From positions 188,838 through 252,837 of the forward strand of contig KZ111172.1 of NCBI GenBank assembly GCA_002077045.2: a stretch of 64,000 nt of DNA, read 5' to 3'. The notes beneath the pieces were generated by a model. It searched no databases, was not told the origin of the DNA, and saw only the letters and a program-made list of their open reading frames with translations. Below are positions 35,051 through 44,030 of the stretch, piece by piece. The stretch is from Rachicladosporium sp. CCFEE 5018 (lineage: Eukaryota > Ascomycota > Dothideomycetes > Cladosporiales > Cladosporiaceae). The translations under genes and the position numbers were made by a program. How positions within the stretch are numbered: the stretch's first letter is position 1; each line of letters begins with the position of its first letter.

Positions 35051-35925
35051 CTAGCCGTTGACGATCACGCCACCATTACAATGAATAGTCTGCCCACTCA
35101 ACTGGCTACTATCATTACTCGCCAGAAACACAAAGCACGTCGCAATCTCGCTCGGCTGCGCTCCTCGTCCCATGGGTGACGTGAACCCTTTCTGGGCCTC
35201 TTCCGTCATCGTGGCTACTATCAGCGGCGTCCAAACAGGACCCGGTGCAACGGCATTGACCCGGATGCCCTTGCCAACGAATTGGTTCGACAGCCCACGC
35301 GTAAAGGCCACGATGGCGCCTTTGCTTGAGGTGTAGTCGAGAAGGTCTGGTCGGCCAACGTAGCAGTTCACGGAAGCGTTGTTAATGATCGTGTCGCCTT
35401 GCTTCATGTGCGGCAGGACGTACTTGGCAAGGTAGAAGTAGGCTGCTTGACGTCAGCTTTCACTTCATTTTCGAAACGTGTTGATATGTCAAGGTACTTA
35501 CGATGGATGTTCGTATCGAATGTGTGCACCCATTGCTCCTCGCTGAGCTCTAAAATGCTGTCCGTCATCATTTGATATGCGGCATTATTGACCAATATGT
35601 TGATTGACCCAAGCTTTGACAGAGCCTCGTCGACAGCTTTCCTGCAGTTATCCTTGCTCTTCAGATCTGTCGCGTGCAGGTAGCACTTCCGTCCATAACT
35701 CTCGACCATCCTCTTCGTCTGTTCTGCGTCGCTCTGCTCCTCGGACAAGTAGACGATAAAGCTATCTGCGCCCTCTATGGCGAAGAGCACAGCGACAGCC
35801 CTGCCAATCCCCGAGTCACCACCTGTGATAAGAGCTTTGCGGTCAAGGAGCTTGTTGGCTCCTTTGTACTTTGTAGCTTTGCCGTTCCAGGTTGGCACTT
35901 CGTCGACCACAGGAAGTGGATCCAT
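35051..35925 (-). CDS. Short-chain dehydrogenase/reductase
   Basis: Two exons, 35925-35502 and 35442-35051 (271 aa), 59-bp intron. Classical SDR features: cofactor loop TGGDSGIG (34-41), NNAA (113-116), catalytic Ser165 in NNAS, and Tyr178/Lys182 in YTSSK. The tail FVFLASNDSSQLSGQTIHCN is typical. The N-terminal extension before the Rossmann fold (about 30 residues, with TKYKGANKLLDRKALITGGD) and overall length place it with the bacterial-like general-stress (YghA/GSP39) and glucose-dehydrogenase-like SDRs, which usually use NADP(H). All active-site residues are intact; the substrate cannot be told. Confidence 0.92.
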
Positions 35926-36416
35926 CCTGGACTCGAGGCCCGGGACATTCTGGCTCTGGGGCGCAGGTGGCTGCCAGCCTGGACTGTATCAGCAGATGCG
36001 AAGAAGTCAATGGATGCAGGAGACGCTACCGATTTCGAACTGGGAGGGGGACATGATCGGTAGATGGAAGGTCCGTAGAGATCAAGGAAAATGAGTCTCG
36101 CCTGTAAAGAAAGAACAGACAGGCTAGGAAAAGTAGAGATACTCGAACACGCGATGAAAATCTCGCCTTCTGCTCATGCTACATGTTGTTGCTCGGACGT
36201 GGAGTCGTGGGTACTTGCGCGTCACCGCGACGGCGCCAGTTGTAGAGTCGGGCTTGCCGCGGATACAGTTGCGCGGAGCGGAGCAGCATGATGACCACAC
36301 TCATGCCCATGCTCTCACTGGATGAACAGTATGATAAAGGTTTGTTACAGCGTGGTGTTGATGAGCGTGAATATTCTGTACAACTTGGACTGAGACCAGA
36401 GAACCAAGGGACTGGG
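35926..36416. other. Intergenic region upstream of SDR gene
   Basis: 490 bp, holding the SDR promoter and the 3' flank of the shortened paralog gene. No gene was seen. Confidence 0.5.
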
Positions 36417-36996
36417 TCAATGGTGGATGCCTACTGGCCTCAGGCATGAGCTTAAAGGCCCAAGAGCTGAACGGTCGATTTCACGCAGTGGCGGCACGTT
36501 GTTAATAAGGCCTGGACGCACCTTCGCAGCGCTGATATGGATCCAGTGCTCTAACAATCGCGACCCAGGTCTCGAGATTCTTGTGGTGACAAGAGCGACA
36601 TTGTACGTTCTCTGCCAGGTCACCGTGTTAGCACAATGCGTACCTAGAGTCCTCGAGCTGACTTACCATCTCAGCAATCGCCTCTCGTTCTGCAGGCGAC
36701 CTCCCACCCGACAATATCATCTCGCGTACACCGTATCTATTCAGCCGGCCTTCTACAACTCGTGGAGGGTCTTCCTTCTCACGCTCGCGCCGATTTGCGA
36801 CCTCAGAGACGTGCTCGGCAATCGCAAATACAAGCTCGTCCGGTACGTGAAAGGGAACGACGCGCGACACCAGTATCTCAGCATGCTTCGTTGCAACCAG
36901 ATCACGAATACCAAGCAGGTAGCTTTGCTCGGAAACGATGCTACCGAATAGCGGATGTAAGGTCACATCTGTGCTCTGGTCGTGGACGGCTGACAT
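36417..36996 (-). CDS. Unrecognised fungal protein, shortened tandem paralog
   Basis: Two exons, 36996-36667 and 36611-36417 (174 aa), intron 55 bp (GTAAGT...GGCAG). No known family is recognised. It is clearly paralogous to the next gene at 37232-38089: both have LHPLFG/LHPLYG, EQSYLLGIRDLVATKHA versus QRSYLIGIRCLIATHHA, a weakly F-box-like PDELV..IA helix, GGRSPAE versus GGRTPAE, an intron at the same place, and ISRPGS..HWIHISAA versus ISRPGA..HWVHLSAA. This copy stops about 110 residues earlier, so it is either truncated or diverged at its 3' end. Cytosolic location is inferred from the lack of signal or membrane segments. Confidence 0.6.
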
Positions 36997-37231
36997 GGTA
37001 CACTACGTCCGTGAGTGTGGTCGGTCTGACCCCATACGACGCAAGGTTAACAGCGACCACGGGTGCCATCTTATGTTGTACCACTTGAGATGCTACGAAT
37101 GGTTGGAGAAGGGTGAGATCGGAAGTAATTATCGATCATGGAAGTCAGCAGGATCTATTGTATTGCAAGGCACAGATGTGCTCAGTAAGCGATCGCACTA
37201 CACACCAGACCCCTTCCCGACATGACTGCAT

Positions 37232-38089
37232 TCACATCGCCTTCACGACATGCAGGAGTCGTATTTTGGGCAGCATACCAGCCCCTTCCTCGCCAACAGT
37301 GGCAACTACACGAAGCTTCAGCAGCGTCACGAACTTCTTCACGTCTTCTTGCTTCCAGGCCTTGATCGCTTCGTCCAGTCCATCGAGTTGCAGCAGCCTA
37401 TCGAATATTGCGGGTGTCTGCCATGGCCGATCGAAAAGTATGCTGTCCACCGCGAGTTTCCGCGGATGAAAATCCAACCTATCACGCAGTGAGCGTGTTC
37501 CACTATCTAGACGGCATTGCGTACGGATCTCGGAAGCCCAGCTCGTGGATGTCGGCTGTTGTATGGTGACACTCATGCTGGGGCCTGCGGTTTTGCGTGT
37601 GCTCGGGTCGTTAGTATACAGTCGTGGGCGACCATCTGCAGCACTGAGGTGCACCCAGTGTGCCGCTCTGGCGCCAGGTCTCGAGATGGGGATGGGAATG
37701 ACCGCAACATTCAACCCCTCCTACGCGAAATAGATTGTCAGTCAGAATCCTTCACCTAGTACAGCAAGTTGTCTTACCAGCTGATCCATAGCAGCTTTCT
37801 CCGCAGGTGTTCTGCCTCCTGCTGCCAACATCGCAGTGATGCCGAAGTTCTCCAGCCTCCCCTCCCAGTCCGTGGAGGCGTCACAAAGTGAGCGTATCTG
37901 CGACCCTACTAGATCAGCAATGTTGTCTGCGACTACATTCACGAGCTCGTCAGGAAAGTCCTTTAGTGTGATTCGAGAAGCCAGCATCTGGGCGTGGTGG
38001 GTGGCGATTAGACACCGAATGCCGATTAGATAGCTCCTCTGGGTTGCAATTATCCCGTACAACGGATGTAGGTCGATCTTCGTTGTCAT
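37232..38089 (-). CDS. Unrecognised fungal protein, full-length tandem paralog
   Basis: Two exons, 38089-37778 and 37720-37232 (266 aa), intron 57 bp (GTAAGA...CGTAG). It starts MTTKIDLHPLYG. Residues 1-104 share the pattern of the downstream paralog, including FPDELVNVVADNIADLV, which faintly resembles an F-box helix. Exon 2 continues with SRPGARAAHWVHLSAADGRP. A C-terminal helical region then follows (LLQLDGLDEAIKAWKQEDVK, TLLKLRVVATVGEEGAGML) that the sister copy lacks. No membrane or secretion signal is seen. The function is unknown. Conservation of the splice position and reading frame between the two copies supports real coding. MLH3 ends 220 bp upstream of its start. Confidence 0.65.
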
Positions 38090-38309
38090 TGAGGAGGTAG
38101 TGCGAGGTACTTATTCGAACGGAGCGGATGATGTTGCTGATTGGAAAGGATATCAATGAGAAGGCAGTGCATCTGCTATGGTGGGCAGCGTGACCTTCAA
38201 CCTTCAATGACAATATCGTGGACCTAGTACCCGGCGTGCATTCGCCACTTAGACAATCATTTGATATAGTACTCGCTGCGAGAGACAAAGGAGTAGTGAA
38301 TGTGGTTTG

Positions 38310-41300
38310 CTAGCCGTCCTCGCCAATTGACGGAAATCTGGTCCATCGGGTGTACGCCTGGACGAATGGTAACTCTGGCTTCGCGGCTGCAGTCCTAGTA
38401 AGTGCAGATTGTCTAATGTCAGATCCAGCCATGAGCGCGAGAACGTCCTTCGTATCGACCAGGGGCGCCACACTGACTCTCCCGTGGGCACACATGAAAG
38501 GGAATGCGCAACGTCCTAGCTTGTCCAGCAATTCTCGACACTCTGGCATTGTAAGCACATCGTTGAACATGATCGCAGACCGACAGGCACGAGAATTCAG
38601 CATCTCGAGCAAGCCTTTGGGACAAGATCCGATCTTCCGCAACCAGCGATGGTCATCCCCCTCCCCGGCAGTGTTCACGTCAACTGAGTCTTCCGCCCTG
38701 GCTGGTCGGGGTCGCTGAGATCTGTCCGCGAGCGTCCAAATCTCGCCGCGTAGAAGTTCGATCAGCAGCTTCGGGAATAGCCTGCAACGCTCAATGATGA
38801 CAGCTGGCAGCGCGAGCACACGTACCGTAGGCTGAACTTGGGCTTGGCGATTTTGGGGGGCGCCTAAAATCTCCGTCTGGCGATGAAGATCGAAAAGGAT
38901 GCCCCAGCGAGCGAAGTGCTGCTCATGCAGCGCGAACAGATCAAGCTCCCTGGTAGAGACATCGAACGCGATCGGCTGCGCGAGTGCAGTGCTTGCGACG
39001 CCTGGCCTGCGAGCACTGGCCGAGTGACCACGTAGGGCGCTGATTTCGAGATCGGCTGGCGTACAGAGATCGGCCAGTAAGGCCTCGAGCATTACACGTT
39101 CGGAAGCAGCGTGCTGATCAATGATAACCAGCACCTTGGTCGCATCGCCTTTAGTATCATCTCTGCATGTCAAGCTAGCAAGGATATACTTGCGATCGAC
39201 TTGCTGTACGACTACAGCACTGCGAAGAGCAGACTTCGTAATCGTACTTGCCCTGTCCGCGTCCGGGGTGAAAGCCGTCTGCACATCATGATAGGAATGA
39301 GCGCAGAGAATGCCACCTGTGTCTTCGCCAGGCAACCTGACCAGCGTGACGGGTATCTGACATTCGGTAGGCTTCGCGAAAACAGGATTCTTCCAGTCTA
39401 GCAAGTGACTTTTTTGTTTGTGTATCACACTCCGGATTGGGTCGCCTCGACGTGCTAAGGTTAGGGGTCTACCAGCGGATGTTGTCGCTGTATTGATACC
39501 TGCAGATTGTCTTGCACGTACTGATCCTGGTAGATGGGGTTGTCCAGCCACATCAGCAAGACATATGGGCAGTACGATGCCAGTCCGTGTGTTGATGGTG
39601 AAAGCTTGCCCAGTGCGTGGGTCAGTCCAGGCAGTAGTGTGATCATCGCACGTCTGGCCGGAGTCAGTCGCCCTCGGAGAACAATCGGGATCAGAATGAG
39701 CAACTGCTGCGATCATGTCAGAGTCATTGATGCCACCGAAGTGGTCACTGGAGAGGGTGTCATCTTCGACGATAAGTGTTTGCACCGCCTTGTCCGGCCG
39801 TGGTCGGTGTGAAGCTGATCGACTAGTATGCAACGAACCCAACGGTCGAGGTTTTAGGCCGTCGGCATATCGGGCGTGCTTCGTTGTCGAGCCTATCTGC
39901 CCTTCTGGAGCCGTCCTTGGCTTGCGACTCTCCCACACAGCGAGCAAGCTTCGTCTTCCGGATTTGATGCGACTCAGAGAGTCTGCAGTGCTCGGTCTAA
40001 TACTCCCTAACATATCGCTAACAGGCCACACGTCATCACGTATATCGATGTCGGGCAGGCTTTGATCCACAATGCGCTGCTGCTGCAACGAGTGACTCTT
40101 TCTCGGGTCGTTCGCCCGCCGTCGTTTGTTACGCGGTCTATACCCTTGCGCTGTGAGCCACTGTCGCACCATTGCATCAAGCACGTCGAGAATGAGTCTC
40201 AGCTCGCTCTCGGTACCTGCGGTGGCCTGCAGCGGGCCTGGGTCTGCTTCGCTACGCCGTATTTGCAGTACGAACATGGGCCAGCGATCAACGCCTCTGG
40301 TGCCACGCGTCGACTTGAGCGTATGGCCATCCAACTTGAAACGTCGATCACGTTGACGGCGCAACAAATCAGCTTCGTCCGGGATCCCCTGTTCGTCTTC
40401 GACAAAACCGAAGCTGCTGTTCTCGAAGATCTTGTTGATGCAGTCGTACAACTCGCAATCGCCGCCTGTCGCGTTACACGGTCGGGGACCAATACTTACG
40501 AATTGACATGTTTTCGAGGCCGCAGGCTCAGTGCATATCATTCCACGCACTGCAATCCGCAGTGTTGATGCAGATACCGGGATCCACTTCGCGCGGGTAC
40601 TGTGCTCTGCAAGCCCAGCCTGGAACATGACTGACAGTGCGTCTCGCACGTCGAACCGAGCACCGATGCCATCCAACCGATTTAGACCCTTCTCCGTAAG
40701 TACTGCAGAAACTGTGTGGTGGCTTGTTGAGAGCGTCACTGTTCTGCTGGCCTCCTCTGCATCACGAGGTTTGATGATGCATGGGCTTCTCCAAGCAACC
40801 AGCAATGCGACGAGATTGTGCTTTATATTCGTCCAGGTTTTGAGGTCATGTGTTCGGCCGACATCGTGAGATAGCGTACGCTGTTTTAGCCTCACCGGCA
40901 TATTGCCGAAAATGTCTTTCACAACTACTTCAGTACCATGAGTGCTGATACCAAAACACGGCGCATCGTGGCCTCCTGCACCGATCTGGCTTACCAACCT
41001 CTTACCTTGATGTATGGTCATATTCGCACCTAGGTCCTCAGTGACACAGCGGGAATTGATGCTCAAATAAGCGAGACTGGACAGGGACGCCAGGAATGTG
41101 CCGCTACGCCCATGTACCGCTTCGACGGCATCATCCTCGACTCGTGAGGTACAGTACATTCGACAGAGCCCGCCATCAGCGAGGAATTCGCGTGATGGTA
41201 CGCCGTAGCCGTCATCGCTCACGGAACAAGCGCTGCGTGGTAGGCTGACCGAGATATCGATTCTGCTTGCATTGGCGTCGAGACTGTTGCAGACGAGACC

Positions 41301-41423
41301 AATCACAACATCGTGGATACTGGTGATAGTCTTCGAGGATTGGACTTGAGCCCTTGTGGAGATGGGGAGTAGTTGAATGCGTGGTAGTACCGTGTGGCGT
41401 TTACTAGTGCTCTGTTCGTCCAT
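38310..41423 (-). CDS. MLH3: DNA mismatch-repair protein Mlh3 (MutL homolog), copy 1
   Basis: A single exon, 1037 aa. Mlh3 pairs with Mlh1 as a nicking endonuclease in meiotic crossover formation and a minor branch of mismatch repair. The N-terminal GHKL ATPase shows VVIGLVCNSLDANASRIDIS (motif I, near residue 40), VSDDGYGVP (motif II), GRSGTFLASLSSLAYLSI (motif III in the form common in fungal Mlh3, from memory) and GTEVVVKDIFGNMPVR. A poorly conserved linker follows. The C-terminal endonuclease motif IIDQHAASERVMLE lies near residue 769, with ACRSAIMFND (about 946) and FPFMCAHGRVSVAPL (about 976) completing the metal site. All active-site elements are present. It is the only one of three copies here with its 3' end. 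It is divergent from the Ser-rich gene. Confidence 0.93.
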   Translation of the reverse strand: MDEQSTSKRHTVLPRIQLLPISTRAQVQSSKTITSIHDVVIGLVCNSLDANASRIDISVSLPRSACSVSDDGYGVPSREFLADGGLCRMYCTSRVEDDAVEAVHGRSGTFLASLSSLAYLSINSRCVTEDLGANMTIHQGKRLVSQIGAGGHDAPCFGISTHGTEVVVKDIFGNMPVRLKQRTLSHDVGRTHDLKTWTNIKHNLVALLVAWRSPCIIKPRDAEEASRTVTLSTSHHTVSAVLTEKGLNRLDGIGARFDVRDALSVMFQAGLAEHSTRAKWIPVSASTLRIAVRGMICTEPAASKTCQFVSIGPRPCNATGGDCELYDCINKIFENSSFGFVEDEQGIPDEADLLRRQRDRRFKLDGHTLKSTRGTRGVDRWPMFVLQIRRSEADPGPLQATAGTESELRLILDVLDAMVRQWLTAQGYRPRNKRRRANDPRKSHSLQQQRIVDQSLPDIDIRDDVWPVSDMLGSIRPSTADSLSRIKSGRRSLLAVWESRKPRTAPEGQIGSTTKHARYADGLKPRPLGSLHTSRSASHRPRPDKAVQTLIVEDDTLSSDHFGGINDSDMIAAVAHSDPDCSPRATDSGQTCDDHTTAWTDPRTGQAFTINTRTGIVLPICLADVAGQPHLPGSVRARQSAGINTATTSAGRPLTLARRGDPIRSVIHKQKSHLLDWKNPVFAKPTECQIPVTLVRLPGEDTGGILCAHSYHDVQTAFTPDADRASTITKSALRSAVVVQQVDRKYILASLTCRDDTKGDATKVLVIIDQHAASERVMLEALLADLCTPADLEISALRGHSASARRPGVASTALAQPIAFDVSTRELDLFALHEQHFARWGILFDLHRQTEILGAPQNRQAQVQPTVRVLALPAVIIERCRLFPKLLIELLRGEIWTLADRSQRPRPARAEDSVDVNTAGEGDDHRWLRKIGSCPKGLLEMLNSRACRSAIMFNDVLTMPECRELLDKLGRCAFPFMCAHGRVSVAPLVDTKDVLALMAGSDIRQSALTRTAAAKPELPFVQAYTRWTRFPSIGEDG

Positions 41424-41846
41424 GTGCGCGTCGCTTCAGGGGGTCGGGTTCACCCCAGGATAAGCTGCTGCAGACAACATGGACATTATAGTTTCTCGTC
41501 CATCTGTCGACCCCACAGATCGCCATATATTGCGTAAAGAGAGTGTATATGCAAGGGAGGTAATGTCATGAACATGATCTGAAAGTAGATTTACCAAGGC
41601 GTATGTTCCCCAGACGGTACCGAACGCGGGCCGGAGCCGCAGGCGCGTCACAGGGCAAGCAAGCATCGCCCTGCCTTCGTTACCTCCCGCCCTTCTCCTG
41701 CATACCGTTAAGTCCGAGCCATACCTGCGCATTGAGCAATCGACTGCACTGGCAAGACCGCACTTCCATCTACAGAGTACGCTGTATAGCGCCCATCAAT
41801 ACCTATCGCTATAAGTGGAGGCACGAGAGTAAGGATCGCGCCGGTC
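41424..41846. promoter_or_regulatory. Bidirectional promoter region, MLH3 / Ser-rich gene
   Basis: 423 bp between divergent start codons. No gene of its own; the open frames here are short. It is repeated identically at 50679-51101 and 63552-63974. Confidence 0.5.
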
Positions 41847-43174
41847 ATGGCCACTACGGAGACAACGACGCGGCCTGCGGGTAAGTTCCGAAGCCACGTA
41901 GCGGAGGTTCGACGATAGCTGACCGACGCTCAGCAGAGAGGCCGACCAAACACAGACCATTCGCCGCCTGGGTGAAGCGCTTCACGAATTCGAAAAAGGC
42001 GAAGAAGGGAAGCAAGAACGGTGTCGGCAACAACCCGTACCCCGAATCTGGGTTCGTCCGTCAACATTCACCACGCAGTAGCCATGATGGGCAGCTATCT
42101 ATTGTTACGCCGGCATCGAACGGCCACACCGAGAATGGTAGCATGCTCTCGGGTCATCTACCCGACAAGGACGGGAGGAGCGCAGCGCCTACTGTAGCTA
42201 CCAACCCAGATACTGTACACAGCAGAGCCTACACGAGCACAACAGGAGGTGGCGCAGTAAGCAGTACGGATGCCGGCAATAACAGCACGTTCAGCTCGCC
42301 GAACCAGAGTGAGCGGTCGTTGACGACAACGCTCACGACTATTCAATCGATGTCGCCAGCAAACACACTACAGAATGCAGCAAGCGCGCCTTCGCATGGC
42401 TCAGGCGGGCCGGTCATGTTTAGCCATCAGTATCCTGTTTCGCCTGCGCCATCTCACCTCACGCAGTTCTCGGCAATTCCGCGTCATCTCACAGCGGATA
42501 ATCGGCCCACCGGCGACAGCAACAGCACTGTTCTCACGGACGATGCAAGCATTATGACGCTTGCATCTTCCTCGAAACGCCGGAGACGCAGTATGGAGTC
42601 GAACGCGTCAATGCGCGCACTTGCACCAAACTCACTCTGGGGCAACAGCCGCGAATCACTTCCGCTCAGCGTTCTTTCTGGCACAGCAGATGCAAGTTCA
42701 CCCAGTGGTGGTTTGTTTTCATCACGGCCATCAATCGGCGGCATCGCGTCCGCCGAACGAGCTAGTGTCTACAGCAGCCAAGGTGTTGCAGCTCCTGCTA
42801 TCGCCAGTAAGAGGAACAGCTATTATCAACGCAATAAGGACCTTAGCGACGGCAAATCGCTGCGCAGCATCAACAATCTCGACTCGCGCTCGCAGTATGA
42901 CGCGAAGAGTATGACTGATGCGCGCAGTATGCATGAAGCTCGAAATGCTGACGTGGCTTCGCTGAGGAACTACGAGGGGAGCGTGAGATCGGGTGCGCTG
43001 GGCCATGGTAGGAACGACAGCATACCAGGTAGCATTGGCAGCCCGCTTGCTAGCCCACTGATTCGGCATGCGAGCACTAGTGGTGCTTTGAGTCGTCGGA
43101 GCAGTGACTGGCAACGCGAGACCATTGAGGACGATGACAGTCATCGAGAAGCCCTGGAGAAGGTGGTGTATTGA
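41847..43174 (+). CDS. Conserved Ser-rich fungal protein, copy 1
   Basis: Two exons, 41847-41880 and 41934-43174 (424 aa). The short first exon encodes MATTETTTRPA; splicing gives KHRPFAAWVKRF, a conserved N-terminus of a filamentous-fungal family, followed by repeated Ser/Asn/Thr-rich segments with recognisable blocks: FSSPNQSERSLTTTLTTIQS, DDASIMTLASSSKRRRRSM, RESLPLSVLSG, SIGGIASAERASVYS and RNDSIPGSIGSPLASP. Databases sometimes name such proteins 'Ca2+-modulated nonselective cation channel polycystin', but no membrane span is visible, so that name is not supported here. Probably a disordered, phosphorylated regulatory protein. The acceptor is CAGCAG, allowing a one-residue difference (424 or 423 aa). 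Confidence 0.8.
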
Positions 43175-44030
43175 TGGACGCATGAGGACGCATGGGCTCT
43201 ACAACTCAGAGACTGCTTTCTACTAGCATATGGGACTGCTGGCGTACATTGGGAAGTGAATAGATACCCTTGTTGGCATTGCGTTTGTAGGCATTGGTAC
43301 AGATGATCACTGGTGGTGACACGAATAAGCTCCAGCAGATGCGTTTCAGCGAGGAAGCCAAAGTGCCGTTTCAGATCATGCCAAGCATCAGACTTCCATC
43401 GCACAAACAGCACACGTAGATCGTGGCGTATCTCTACCAATTTACACTGCATCACGGCAACGATCGCCGACGATAATGCGACGCAGATATGCATACTCCT
43501 GGCAAAGTCTCCATCAATTGGCGGATGATCTGCGCATATAGCAGTGAGCCTGCATGAGCCCACCTTGGGCGCCCACGTTTCCGAGTTCCGGTTAAAGTCA
43601 GCGCATTTGCATTTGCTGTCATTGGATCATTGTATCTTGATCAACGACCCAACGCGGTATACGCTTGCGCAAAGGATGTAGTCAGTGATGGAATCCCATC
43701 CCGACTACGGCGGCGTAGGCTCCACCATCACTGGAGGTTCCAGTAACGTTCAGTATTCCTTTCTTAACCTTTGAAGTCCCGAAAGTCACATTGTGCCTGG
43801 CGTGGCGCGGCAACTGAAGGTCTCTGCTCTGGACCACACTGAGAGCTTTGTTACACGGGAAGCAAGTGAGCTAGTAGATCGAACTCACTTGTAGACTCCG
43901 GCGTGCGCCACGGCCGAAGACAGGATCTCGTTCAGTCTCAGTGCGATGAATATCGACACCGACCGTGCAGCCGGACCTTCTCCCAGATCTAGTACCTTAT
44001 CGGACCCCTTCCAGGACGGTTTAGAGGACG
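43175..44030. other. Intergenic region between Ser-rich and quinate-repressor-like genes
   Basis: 856 bp: 3' flank and promoter. A frame at 43946-44056 (+) encodes a segment that seems to belong to the N-terminus of the next gene in another frame (see finding). The 140-codon minus-strand frame at 43141-43563 overlaps the Ser-rich gene end and is not supported. Repeated at 52430-53285. Confidence 0.5.

Noticed and set aside
41847..43174. The label 'cation channel polycystin' for the Ser-rich protein
   Set aside because: No membrane-spanning segments or channel motifs are visible. The label seems to be an inherited database name.
43141..43563. 140-codon minus-strand frame after the Ser-rich gene (also 52396-52818)
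   Set aside because: It overlaps the 3' end of a supported gene, has no domain or signal, and sits in a likely 3' untranslated region.
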